Of a stretch of DNA of 64,000 nucleotides, positions 32,466-42,954 are shown piece by piece. The number at the start of each line of letters is the position of its first letter. The stretch's first letter is position 1. Below the pieces are notes generated by a model that was not told where the DNA came from, ran no database searches, and saw only the letters and a program-made list of their open reading frames with translations. The position numbers and the translations under genes were made by a program. This DNA is from Cordia subcordata (taxonomy: Eukaryota; Streptophyta; Magnoliopsida; Boraginales; Cordiaceae), in NCBI GenBank assembly GCA_028554755.1, contig JAPTOF010000011.1, positions 5,856,501 through 5,920,500 on the forward strand, given 5' to 3'.

Positions 32466-32612
32466 GCTATATATATATATATGTATATGTATATATGTAT
32501 ATATGTATATATATATATGTATATATATGTGTGTGTATATACATACATATGTACATACATACATATATATACTCTATTATTATATATATATACATACATA
32601 TATATGTATGTA
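32466..32612. repeat. (TATG)n / (TA)n microsatellite
   Basis: Tracts of TATATG and TACATA. All open frames over it on both strands are artefacts of the repeat. Confidence 0.95.
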
Positions 32613-32616
32613 TATA

Positions 32617-32853
32617 TACACTTTTATTATAGCCTTATTTTAATATATTTATCCTATTGAAATAATGATAGCAAATTTAAGGAATCTTATCATACATCCT
32701 ACAAAAATTCAAAACAAACGATATTTTTTATTTTATAAGAATTTACAACTATAAAATATATAGTGTATGTGATAAAATTAAATCTTAAATTGTATAAGAT
32801 ATATTTAAATTTTAATAGAATAAGTATCTTGAAATTAGATCAATCCAAGCACG
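32617..32853. mobile_element. MITE family 2, shortened copy
   Basis: This parallels 13912-14182 from TTATAGCCTTATTTTAATA to the inverse end GATCAATCCAAGCACG, followed by TTA. It lacks about 30 bases in the middle. Confidence 0.7.
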
Positions 32854-33771
32854 TTAATAGTCTGACCCCACTTGTAGGATTTGTTTGTTGTGTGCAAGGA
32901 AGAACTTTCCTCCCATCTAAGCGTTTTCTGCAAACAATTTGTCTACAGTTCCGTACAATTTTCTTAATATATTTCTTACTTAAAATTGTCAAAAGTCTTA
33001 ACTCCATCTCCGAAAGAATGTGATCTGCATATCCATCACCCTTTTGTTTACATCCGTTATCGATCGCTAGGTGGGTTATGGCCCCACGATGCAAAAATTC
33101 AACTATTGAACTGGTGTCTAGAGTCACAATTTAGCATGAACCAATGTAACCTATTTTAGTTTGCATTTGCGTGTGCGCCCGTGTTTTTTTTTTTTTTTCA
33201 GAATAACTATGAAATATTCCATGTCTTTGAAGTTGTGAAGTTAACCTTTTTTTTTTGTCGCAACTTCTAACCATGCATGATCTTAACTTTCCTTGGCCCA
33301 CCATCAATAAATAATTTGGCAGGAAGGAATAGTTTCGGAGGCATGAATTGGACAAACACTGGATGTGTTAGGAGAGTTTACTTGATCAACACACTATTTC
33401 AAAGCTGTATAAACCTGAAGAACACATATAACATTTTCAACATATTAAAAAATAAGGATAATGTAATTATACGTATAATAATTATATGTAGTTATAAATA
33501 TTGTTTACTCCACTTTAATGACTATTGACAGTTTATTTGATGCAGGTATCGTTTAATTTATTCAGAGCTATTAAAGCGGGATCCACTTTTCGTAGAATAT
33601 GAGTCAAAGCAATAACAAGAATATTTAGAGGAACATCATTTTTTACTATACATACATTTCACAAATAATAAACTGTCCAAGATTATTTATTGTAATTGTC
33701 TCTTAGTATTTGCAGTGAATCCTCGTGACGATTCCTTATTCATAGGCTATTATGAGTTAAAGACAAGTTAT
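32854..33771. other. Spacer, no supported gene
   Basis: Minus-strand frames at 32840-33127 and 33131-33355 have no recognisable domain. Confidence 0.4.
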
Positions 33772-33801
33772 TATGGTGAAATTGGTAGACACGCTGCTCT
33801 T
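33772..33801 (+). pseudogene. Fragment resembling the 5' half of plastid tRNA-Leu(UAG)
   Basis: The 30 bases from TATGGTGAAATTGG to ACACGCTGCTCTT match what I know of the plastid trnL-UAG gene through the D arm and up to the anticodon stem. The acceptor-stem start and everything from the anticodon on are absent. It is probably a nuclear insertion of plastid DNA and is not a working tRNA gene. The match is from memory. Confidence 0.5.
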
Positions 33802-34025
33802 CCAGACGACAACAGTCGTAACAAACAAACTGTAATTAATGAAATCAAAAGTGCAACTGGGATTTCTATTAGAAATGGTTTGTCAAAGAAATAGTGCTAC
33901 ATAGTTATTATTGCCAGAGGTGTGCTTTTGCATCAACTACCAAGTAACAAGCTACAAGAACTGGATGAACTGTGTTGATCCAGGATATTCATGTTGCCAA
34001 GGACCTCGCAATAGTAGTCAAGCTT

Positions 34026-34073
34026 TGCAAATTGTCTTCATTCCCACCAGAGTCTGTTTAGTGAAATATATAT

Positions 34074-34138
<65 letters not shown>

Positions 34139-34270
34139 TAAATTGTTATAATTAGCTGTTGCAATGTATTTTGCTAACTGTCTTCATTCCATCGGAGTCT
34201 GTTTAGTGAAATACGTATACACATATATGTGAATAAATTGTAATATTTAGCTATTGCGATCTATTTTATT
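34026..34270 (+). repeat. Direct duplication with embedded microsatellite
   Basis: TGTCTTCATTCC, then AGAGTCTGTTTAGTGAAATA, then TGAATAAATTGT and TTAGCT form a unit at about 34033-34165, repeated at 34181-34265. The first unit is expanded by a (CA)n(TA)n tract at 34066-34136. Confidence 0.8.
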
Positions 34271-35120
34271 TTCTCTATATTTAAATGAAAACTAATATGT
34301 GTTGTATTAAGTATGTGCCTCGATTTCATTTTTTACGTTTTTACATTATTTTGCTTTCCCCATCACCAAACCTTGAGGTGAAAAAACCATTTACGTACCA
34401 TTCACGTGATATGAAAATCAATCTGTTCATAAGTTTTGCAGATGTCAAGTTTTTTCATAGGAATTGATCATCGAGGATATATGAAAACCTACTTATTAAA
34501 AAGTTCATAAAACTGAGGTTTATTATTATGTAAATCATTTTTATTAATATGGTCTGTAGATGTTACATTGTTCATATGTAGATGTTATTGGTCTAGCTAG
34601 CTCTTATTTAGAATGAGTGGCTTTTAGGTGACATGACATTGTGATGTGAAATATGAACGGCTAAGCCCTATTTAACTAAGATATCAATTCAGCATCAACT
34701 GTGATAATCTTTTCCAGGCTCACAGAAGTGTGAGAAAATGAAATCTTTTCCATTACATGAACTGGAAGATGGAAAACTACGATACTTGGATATGCTCTTA
34801 TACAGTTACGAACCTAATCATTATTGTGTTTCGATCTTTTTGTTTTCTTGTTCTTGGAGATTGAGTGTGTCCGTAGTATGGCATTTATTACTTGGCCTCT
34901 GATCGTATGGTGTCACTTTCTTTTATTCAATGACGGTCTGAGCCCATGTGATGCGGAATAGTCCATGGCTTGTTGATCATGGAAAAATGTTAAAATGTAG
35001 TTGAACTTGCTTTCTTGTTGCCATGACCTTATGGCTTTAGAAGAGTTTCAATCGTAGATATTTTATGATAGCTCTCATATTATAATTTTCTTTAAAGACA
35101 GTGAATTCATTTAATTGCAG
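34271..35120. other. Probable intron or upstream sequence of the RING-H2 gene
   Basis: There is no confident exon. It ends in a good 3' splice site, TTTAATTGCAG, at 35110-35120. A second possible one, TTTTCCAG, lies near 34716. Confidence 0.4.
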
Positions 35121-36060
35121 TTAGAAGTCCATCTAGAAAAATCGCCAGTAAAGTTTGTAGAGAATCTATATCATGTAGATGATGGTTCTTATAGCTCAAT
35201 AGCTGAATCTTCTCCGGTGTTCAGTTCTGAAATCAGTCATATAGTTCTAAGCTTGAAGCTGGAACCTCATCTGAAGCAGCAATGGCATCATTGTGATAGT
35301 TTAGTTGAATATTATATCATAAATGTTGAAGCAAGCAACTGTCAAAGATTCCCTTCAAAGAATAGGGGATCCATCTCACATCAGGCAAAATCTCATTGTT
35401 ATTTTGGAAGTTTGTACTTGAAGAAGAATACTAACAAAGCTAATACATCCTATAAACAACCATCTCAGGCATTGGTCACACAGAATTTAGTGATAAAAGG
35501 AGTCATTGTTAAGTGCTTTGATAATGAACATTCAAGTAGCATGGAGTAGGAGAGATTGAATTCATGTCCAAGAGGAAATTGTGGTGAAAATCAAGGGGAT
35601 GCTGTTATAGTGGCCCCTAATAGTTTTGATTCTGGGTCTCCTACTGTTGTATCTGATAGGATAATGAGACATCAGTTACAAAGAAATGAAAATCCTCAAG
35701 TGATGTCACCTTATACTCGAAGACTTAATATGTGCCATAGTAGGCTGGCTTTGATATGGTAAGCATCTCTTCCAATATTTCATCAAGTGGCTCTGCTGAA
35801 ATAAGTAACAGTGAAGCAAGAAGAAATAGTAGATAGCTATTTTAGGATGTTTTCTCAAGACGAAGTTCTATAAGGTGTACTGATTCTTCATCTATTCTTT
35901 TTGCCTCTGGTGGTGCTGACTGCTGATGATCAAGGATCTCATGACAGATGGAACCTTGATTTAAGTGGTGATCTCTATCATGATGAAGTTGCTCAATGGT
36001 CTAGTCACCAGGCTGGGAAAACTTGTCACAAAAGTGAATGGAGTTGGCTTTTATGATTTG
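35121..36060 (+). pseudogene. RING-H2 E3 ubiquitin ligase gene, exon A (broken)
   Basis: This begins after the splice site TTGCAG. The first frame (to 35546) is Ser-rich with no known fold and ends in a TAG. The same phase reopens to 35762. Further on, in shifted frames, it reads NSEARRNSR, DVFSRRSSIR, ILFASGGAD and then GSHDRWNLDLSGDLYHDEV. Plant RING-H2 proteins with a C-terminal [12 protein letters not shown] finger carry a closely similar RRNSRRLF, HADDLGSHDRW, LDLSGDL sequence upstream of the finger. I infer that this is the same gene as exons B to D at 58.4-60.8 kb. Several in-frame stops and at least two frameshifts show it is dead. Normally such a protein transfers ubiquitin to substrates through its RING finger. 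Confidence 0.7.
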
Positions 36061-36209
36061 AAGTGAAATAACTATATGCCTCTTTCATCCTTAATGTATT
36101 CTTCAATTACTTGCAACTTGATGCGTGAAACTTGTTCATTACTTTGCATTAATGTTTCAAGTCAGTCGGAAAATGCCTAATGATATAAATGGCTGTGATT
36201 GAGTAAATA

Positions 36210-36214
36210 GAAGT
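36210..36214 (+). repeat. TSD GAAGT (left) of the gypsy element
   Basis: Exact partner at 58167-58171, 22 kb away. Confidence 0.85.
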
Positions 36215-37047
36215 TGATATGGGCCATGCCATTTGGACCTACGAGATGACGACCCATAGTGCGCGGGACCGAAAGGTATAGCTAGGGGACCCTGGGTGTA
36301 CAGGTCCGCCCCATGTATAATCCCGAACTTGCAACCCGCGAACCTCTGATATACAGGTTCACTTCTTTCAAAACTCCAAGCGTACCCTCATGCAACGGGT
36401 ATCCCTCTTTGTACATTCAAGATAACGTGTAGGGCGAAGGTGCAAATATTTAAATGGAGCGCGGATATGCATGGAGGAGGACCTTGAAGCCACGCGTATG
36501 TTGCGAGGTGGTGGAAGGCTTACCCACGCACTGAGGGCACGCCTAGGCCAAACTCATCGAGGAGCACATGTTTTCTTCCCTAAAATAACTACGTATGCCA
36601 CGTCAACGATCACAACAGGTCCAATCAACATCCTACTTGAGGTAAACTTCAGGTGCTGAGCCATCTTGCCTATAAATACCTGCCCATATTTTATGCAAAG
36701 TAGGTAAGTAATGGTGAGAATTCTCTCTACATATTCTAAGCATCTTTATAGCACTTTCGAATATATCTTCTCAAATTCATGAATCTTAGTAACTGACTTG
36801 ACTATTAGAGGCATAACGGGGGAAATGCCCTGCTCTTTCTATACCTTGTAGGGAAAGGTGTACGCGTCTATCGACCAAGCTCAAAAGGCTTACCTATCTA
36901 CTAACCTAGGATAAAGAAGCCTTACGTGTCCAACACACGGACAAAGGTTGACCCTTAGCTTATGCATTCATCTTCATTTGATTCAACTAGCATATTAAGG
37001 TTATCTGAATCTCTACTAACGTGGGAGGGATTTCTCCACCCACATTA
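36215..37047 (+). repeat. Gypsy 5' LTR
   Basis: It is 833 bp. A TATA box (TATAAATA) at 36671-36678 lies in CTTGCCTATAAATACCTG, which is also present in the 3' LTR. The tip is degraded (CACATTA; the 3' copy has ATATCA). Confidence 0.9.
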
Positions 37048-37048
37048 G

Positions 37049-37068
37049 TTGGTGCCTTCTGTGGGAAT
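37049..37068 (+). promoter_or_regulatory. Primer-binding region, gypsy
   Basis: TTGGTGCCTTCTGTGGGAA follows the LTR directly. The TGGTGCC core is the usual start of a 3' tRNA complement in Tat elements. I cannot name the tRNA. Confidence 0.6.
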
Positions 37069-37307
37069 TCTTCTGAAGACAATTCCCATTGAGAAGCATG
37101 TGACTGAAAGCCATAATTTGGTCGAAAAGGCCACAAACGTAACCTGATCGTGTTGAGCAAAGAGAAACGTCTAAATATTGGGTCGGGCAGGGGGAGCTAC
37201 ATGAAGAGAATAGGGGGTAAGTTAGTCTGTTTGGTTACCAAGAGCCTCAAGAGAAAGGGAACACACAAAACCAGGTGCAGGCGGGAGTGGATTCCCAATT
37301 GGAAGCT

Positions 37308-38335
37308 ATGAATAGACTGTATGTGCAAATGAAAACTTTAATGGTAGAATATCAAAAGATCGGAGGGCATTCTGTGGCGCCAACTGTGGCTGGGCCTGGA
37401 TAACTCCCTTTCCTGGTAGGTTACCCGTGTATACCACCGTATCCTTTGCAGTACTACTCGTATCCAGTATTGCTGATACATCTTCCTCACCTGACTTCTG
37501 GTAATCAAAAGAAGTAGTACGCCACGACAGTCATCAGTCAAGCAGTAGTTGGAGGACCAGTAGTAGTTCCGATCGAACATTCACCACAAGGAAAGTGGCT
37601 CGACCCTTTGTGCCAGAAATAGAGTCGCAGAAGCTTCCACCTGGTATTGTCCTCCCACGCTTACTTTTTTATGATGGAACTACCGACCCTGAAAATCACA
37701 TCAACATATTCGAGAGTACCTTGATGACACATGGTATAACAGACGCCCTAAAGTGCCAAGCCCTTCTTGCTTAATAGACACTGCGTATGATTGGTATAAG
37801 TGTTTGCTTGATCGATCAATATCTAGTTTAGACCAATTGGTTCAAGCGTTGATTGACAAATTTGCTAACAGTCGGGTTATCCCAAAGACGTCTGTCACTT
37901 TGTTTTCATGTCAATAAGGGCCCAATGAGTTTTTGCAGGAGTACACTGAGATGTTTAACAATGTTGCTTTGAAAATGGCTGATCCAAACGAGGGTGCTGC
38001 TATTATAGCATATGTGCGGGGCTTGAAGCTAGGGTTCTTCAAGATTGGCATCTCTAAGCAAGACTACCGTTCATTTGGAAATCTAATGAGGGAAGCTGAA
38101 AAGTTTATTAGAGAAGAGGATATCAACCGTGGAACAAGGGCCGTTGCCCAAAAAAATGAAAGGCAATCAAGAGATCCGATCAAAGAAAAGGGAAGAGAAA
38201 AACCTCGCCAGGGTAAAGGGAAAGCCCGTGTTGATAGCACACATTACCAACCAAAGTTTGAAAAATATACCCCGCTTAATACATCCCGAACTGAGGTGTT
38301 GACAGCTATCTGGAATGACAGGGCTTTCCAATAGC
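37308..38335 (+). pseudogene. Gypsy gag
   Basis: The segments FYDGTTDPENHINIFESTL and, from 37933, QEYTEMFNNVALKMADP, then AIIAYVRGLKLGFF, are the retrotrans_gag fold. A Lys/Arg-rich tail (KGREKPRQGKGKARV) follows. Stops and shifts lie at about 37400, 37773 and 37917. Gag would form the particle core. Confidence 0.8.
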
Positions 38336-38689
38336 CAGACAAAATGTTTGGAAACTCATCCAAAAGGGACAAAACCTCAAGTGCCACTTTCAACAGGATC
38401 GTAGGCACTCAATGAAGGATTGTAGGCAATTGAAGGATGAAATTGAAATGTTTGTTAAGAAAAGAAAGTAGAAGCACTTTGTTGACTGTATTAGGAATCA
38501 TGGTAGCAGATACCTAAAGGCGAGGGAAGAAGAACGACATCGTGACCAACAGCCGCATCTTGGGGTAATTGAGATGATATCTCGAGGAACTGTGACAGGA
38601 GGGGAAACACCTTTCAGGTGTAGAAAGTATGTTAGGAACCTGAAAGATACAGGTCCCTCACTAAAGCGACCCAGCAAATGGGGATATCT

Positions 38690-39065
38690 TAACCTTTACT
38701 GACTTAGATCTTGGTCCTGTAGCGACCTTGCACGATGACCTATTGATCATCGAAGCTCTTATTGCTAATTACTTGGTGAAAAAGATTCTAGTGGACATAG
38801 GGAGTTCGACAGAAGTGATCTTTGTCGAAGCATTCCTGCAATTTGTAAAGAAAGTGGAAGACCTACGCCCAGTGTCAACATCGCTGATGGGATTTTCGAG
38901 GTAAAAAACTCGACCCTTAGGAATTATGAAGTTGTTAGTATCTATCAGATCAAGGGGGAAGTATGCCGACCTGAAGGTTGACTTCTTGGTGATGGACTAT
39001 CCAACGTACCATCCGGTGATGAAGTTCCCGATTCAGAATGGCGTGGCAGAGATTTGAGGGAACTA
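38690..39065 (+). pseudogene. Gypsy protease
   Basis: VKKILVDIGSSTEVIF corresponds to the active-site loop, in which gypsy proteases of this type usually read VDxGSS; the Asp is kept. A later strand, KVDFLVMDYPTYHPV, resembles the family's usual second half. The region has internal stops. Confidence 0.7.
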
Positions 39066-39179
39066 ACTCGTCGCCTGGGATGTTATGCAGTTTCTCTGAA
39101 GAGTACTGGAAAAGACAAAGAAGCCATTCAAATTGGAGTCCCAGACTCCAAGAATAGGTTATATTAAGGGGTACCTATG

Positions 39180-40330
39180 GAGGCGTTAGAGGAAGTTGTC
39201 ATTGGAAAGAGTAATCAAAAGACTTACATAGGGTCAAAGTTGTCAGAAAAAGAAAAAGAAGAGATGATTAAGTTCATGTCAAAGAACTGAGATGTGTTTG
39301 CCTGGTCAGTGCTGGACATGACGGGGATCGATTTGGGGATAGCCGTTTACAAATTAAATGTGGACCCAAATGTGAATCCAATGCAACAAAAGAAGAGGTC
39401 CTACTCTGTAGAAAAGAACCAAGCGGCACTAGAAGAAACGGAGAAACTCTTGGCGGCTGGACACATTAGGGAGGTAGATTACCCATGGGGGGTCGCCAAT
39501 CCGGTCTTAGTAAAGAAAGCAAATGGAAGCTGGCAGATTAAGCTTACCCGAAAGACTGCTTTCTGTTGCCCAGAATAGATCGGCTGATTAACGCTATGGC
39601 AGGGTTTGAATTACTAACATTCATGGATGGCTTTAAAAGATACAACCAAATCAAGATGGCTCTAGAGGATGAGGATAAAACTTCTTTCGTAACTGAACGA
39701 GGGTTAAACTGTTATCGGGTGATGACCTTTGGTTTGAAAAACGTAGAGGCAACATACTAAAGGATGTTCATCAAGGTTTTTAGACAACAATTAGGGAGGA
39801 ATATGGAGGTATATGTGGATGATATGCTGGTAAATAGTCAAAAGGCTAGGGGATCACCTGACAGATTTGTAAGAAGCATTTGACGTCATGAGAAAGTGTA
39901 GCATGAAGCTTAATTTGGAAAAGTGTACTTTTGAAGTAAAGGCTGGAAAGTTTTTAGGCTTTATGGTGACATACTGAGGAATCAAAGCCAACCCAGAAAA
40001 GATCTAGGCCATTTTAGGGATAAAGCCTTCTAAAAATACTTATGAGGTCCAATTTTTAACTGGCAGGGTAGCTGCCCTCAGCAAGTTCATGTCCCGCTCA
40101 ACTGACAAGTGCTTTCTTTTCTTCAAGATCCTACGCAACCCCAAGAATTTTCAATGGACCGTCGAATGTCAAGTAGCCTTTGACCAGATTAAGCAGTATC
40201 TATCTTCTCTACCCTTATTGTCCCGACCTGAGGAAAAAGAAGAGCTGTTGCTTTACCTGGCTTCTTCGGGGGTAGCAGTGGCAGCTGTTCTACTTCGAGA
40301 AGATAGAAGGGAGCAAAAGCCTGTATACTA
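39180..40330 (+). pseudogene. Gypsy reverse transcriptase and RNase H
   Basis: The part from 39294 reads DMTGIDLGIAVYKLNVDP and AGHIREVDYPWGVANPVLV, then FMDGFKRYNQIKMALEDEDK and TFGLKNVEATY. The catalytic YVDD is at 39812-39823. The connection and RNase H follow at 40089-40331 (FQWTVECQVAFDQIKQYL, YLASSGVAVAAVLLRED). Stops are found near 39550, 39759, 39880 and 40330. This domain copies the element RNA into DNA. Confidence 0.9.
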
Positions 40331-40429
40331 AGTGAGTAAGGTGCTCCATGGAGCAGAGCTAAGGTATCCTTCCATTTAGAAGGTAGCCTTAGCTAATTAC
40401 GGCGGCAAGGAAGTTGAAGCCGTATTTTG

Positions 40430-41010
40430 AGGCTTACCCTATGAAAGTCTTGACTGATTCCCCGTTAAGACAAGTGCTTCACAAACTGGAGGTCTTCGGG
40501 CGATTGTTAAAATAGGCAATCAAACTCACGTACTATGACATCACTTACTAGCCAAGATTGGCTATAAAAGCCCAAGCTCTTGCGGACTTTATTGTCAAGT
40601 GCACTGGGGACCCAATGGAGCCATCAGAGTCGATTTGGACCCTACAAGTGGACGGTGCTATAGGGAAAGAAAGATCGGGGGCCGGTATAATCCTGGTCGA
40701 TCCCACTGGTGAAGAATTTCTATATGCATTAAAATTCAGCTTTCGGGCGTCGAACAACGAAGCGAAGTATGAAGCCCTGTTAGCAGGATTAAATGCATCA
40801 CAGGAGGTAGAAGTTGGAACTGTAACGTTGTTGATGGATTCACGGTTAGTAGCCAATCGGGTTTTTAGAGAATATGAAGGCAAGGATCCGACAATGATTG
40901 CTTATTTAAACCAAGTCAAGGACTTAATCTCCAGCTTCAAAAAGGTGATCATATAGCAGGTACCCCGAGAAGAGGTAGAGCAGGCTGACGCTCTCTCAAA
41001 GTTAGCCACA
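40430..41010 (+). pseudogene. Gypsy second (archaeal-like) RNase H
   Basis: The frame at 40558-40956 reads AQALADFIVKCTGDP, then WTLQVDGAIGKERSGAGIIL (catalytic Asp in VDGA), NNEAKYEALLAGLNAS (Glu) and VTLLMDSRLVANRV (Asp). A tail of EQADALSKLATGRV follows a stop. This is a complete RNase H fold separate from the one after RT. A second RNase H in this place is a known mark of Tat-lineage elements. Confidence 0.85.
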
Positions 41011-41079
41011 GGCCGAGTTGAAAGAGAAGAGGTTCGCGTGGAGACGCTCGACAAGCCAAGTATTCATAAAGCGGCCAAG

Positions 41080-42324
41080 GAAGAGGCCAATTGCATTGAT
41101 CAGGAGCTCGATTGGGCTAGTGATATCTGGAGGTTTCTTGAGAAGGAAGAGCTTCCCATGGATAAGAAGTAAGCAAGAATGATAGAGAGGAAAGCTCAAC
41201 ATTTTACATTGGCTAGGGGGCAGCTTTACAAATACTCTTATGTAGCCTCCTTGTTGAAGTACATAGGACAGCATGAAGGAAACTACGTACTTCGAGAGAT
41301 TTATGAAGGTATTTGCAGGAACCTTACTGGGATTAGGGTTCTGGCATAAAAGGCACTATGCCCTGGGTATTATTAGTTGAACGTGCAGAGGGATACCAAG
41401 GTGCTGTGCAAAGATTTGACGCTTGCCAGTGTTATTTTAACATACATCATCAGTCATTCTTGGAGATGATCCCGATAATGAGCCCATGGCCCTTTCCTCA
41501 ATGGGGGCTAGACATCATTGGTCCCTTCCTAACTAGGACAGGGCAAAAGAAGTTTGCTTCTGTTGCTGTGGATTATTTCACCCAATGGGTTGAAGCCGAG
41601 GCTGTACCCAAAATAACTGAAAAGGTCTCCTGGGGGTTTGCGTGGAAGAATATAATGTGCAGATTTGAAATCCCGAATGCAATCATAATCGACCACAACA
41701 AGCAATTTCACTACGTTTTTTCAAGGCAAATGTGAAGAGCTAAGCATTAAACTGAAGTTTGCCTCAATAGCACACCCATAATGCAATGGACAAGTAGAGG
41801 TTACCAACAGAACACTGTTGTAGGGATTAAAGTCTAAGCTGGGAAACACAAAAGGGTTATGGGTTGATATCTTGCTAAAAGTGCTGTGGTGCATGAAAAC
41901 AACGCCCAACACTATCACTGCAGAGATGTCGTTTAGGCTGGTTTTTAGGACAGAGGCCATTATCCCAGCAGAGATTGGGTCTCCAAGATGAAGGATCGCC
42001 AGCTACAATCCAGACACAAACGACCAGAATATGAGAGAGTAACTAGACAAAGTCTGGGAAACTACTTACCTCAGGACTATAGCGCATAAAGAGGCTATGG
42101 CTCGGAGCTTCGCCAAAATTGTGAAGGCCAAGGTGATTTAAGAAGGAAGCTTGGTACTGCGGAAATCCCAGTTCCAAAGAGATGAGAGAGATGGGAAGCT
42201 GGATCCTAATTGGAAAGCCCTTACTTAGGCACGAAAGAAGTGCGACCGGGAACCTACCGCCTGGCAGACCTTGACGGGAAAGATCTTGCCAACGCATGGA
42301 ATGCTGGGCACCTTCAACCCTACT
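41080..42324 (+). pseudogene. Gypsy integrase and end of pol
   Basis: The N-terminal zinc region is degraded (NYVLREIYEGICRN). The core reads FPQWGLDIIGPF, FASVAVDYFTQWVEAEAV and IPNAIIIDHNKQF, keeping two Asp residues. The Glu region is garbled by shifts after 41735. The last 25 codons (near 42265-42324) resemble the usual LADLDG, AWNAGHL, PYY ending. Several stops are present. Confidence 0.85.
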
Positions 42325-42450
42325 AAGTGTAGCAACACAACGTACCTGCTGTTATGTTTGTAATTCAATCAAGGCATAACTGCCATTTCTAGTGATTCAG
42401 GGAGTTAACTCTATTCGCATCGCAAAAAATGAATATCATCTATTGTATTC

Positions 42451-42650
42451 AAAAGATCTTTGTTGTTTTAACATATTGATCTATTAATGCAAAAGATCTT
42501 CATTGTTTTAACATACTAATCTAGTAATGCAAAAGATCTTTGTTGACTTAACATATTGGTCTATTAATACAAAAGATCTGTTGTCTTAACCTATTGATCT
42601 ATTAATGCAAAAGATCTTTGTTGTTTTAACATATTATGACAAAAGACCTG
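42451..42650 (+). repeat. 40-bp tandem array after pol
   Basis: AAAAGATCTTTGTTG-type units start at 42451, 42491, 42531, 42571 and 42609, with a partial sixth at 42641. The period is 40, with later units slightly shortened. Each unit also contains TTAACATATTGATCTATTAA. It lies about 125 bases after the pol stop, in the untranslated 3' region of the gypsy element. Confidence 0.9.
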
Positions 42651-42954
42651 TGTCGTCTTGTTATGCCAACAGGGACTTTCCCATATGGGAAAAGTGATAA
42701 AAGGGCAAAAGCCGACTAAGAAGTGGTATCCATTATACACAAACGAGAGGTCATGAGGATTCATTAGAAAGATGAGTAGATAATCTAAGAAGAAAATTCA
42801 ATTCTACTCTACATCAATGCTAAGGGGACATTAATCCTTACACGTACAAAAGCACGAAATAAGTAATGAGAAACACTAAGCCTAGGACTGGCCGTGTAAG
42901 CCTACTGGGGGCAAAATGGAAACTCCTAAGCAACTAAGACAAGTGTGGAGATAC

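Noticed and set aside
32423..32660. Paired open frames of Tyr/Ile repeats on both strands
   Set aside because: They are translations of the TATG/TACA microsatellite.
35115..35549. 144-codon frame as an independent gene
   Set aside because: It begins at a splice acceptor with a non-ATG codon and is followed in order by RING-H2 family sequence, so it is better read as part of exon A.
40548..40883. 111-codon minus-strand frame
   Set aside because: Antisense shadow of the second RNase H of the gypsy element.
42451..42650. CRISPR-like appearance of regular 40-bp repeats
   Set aside because: The units are directly abutting with no unique spacers, and the context is a plant retrotransposon.
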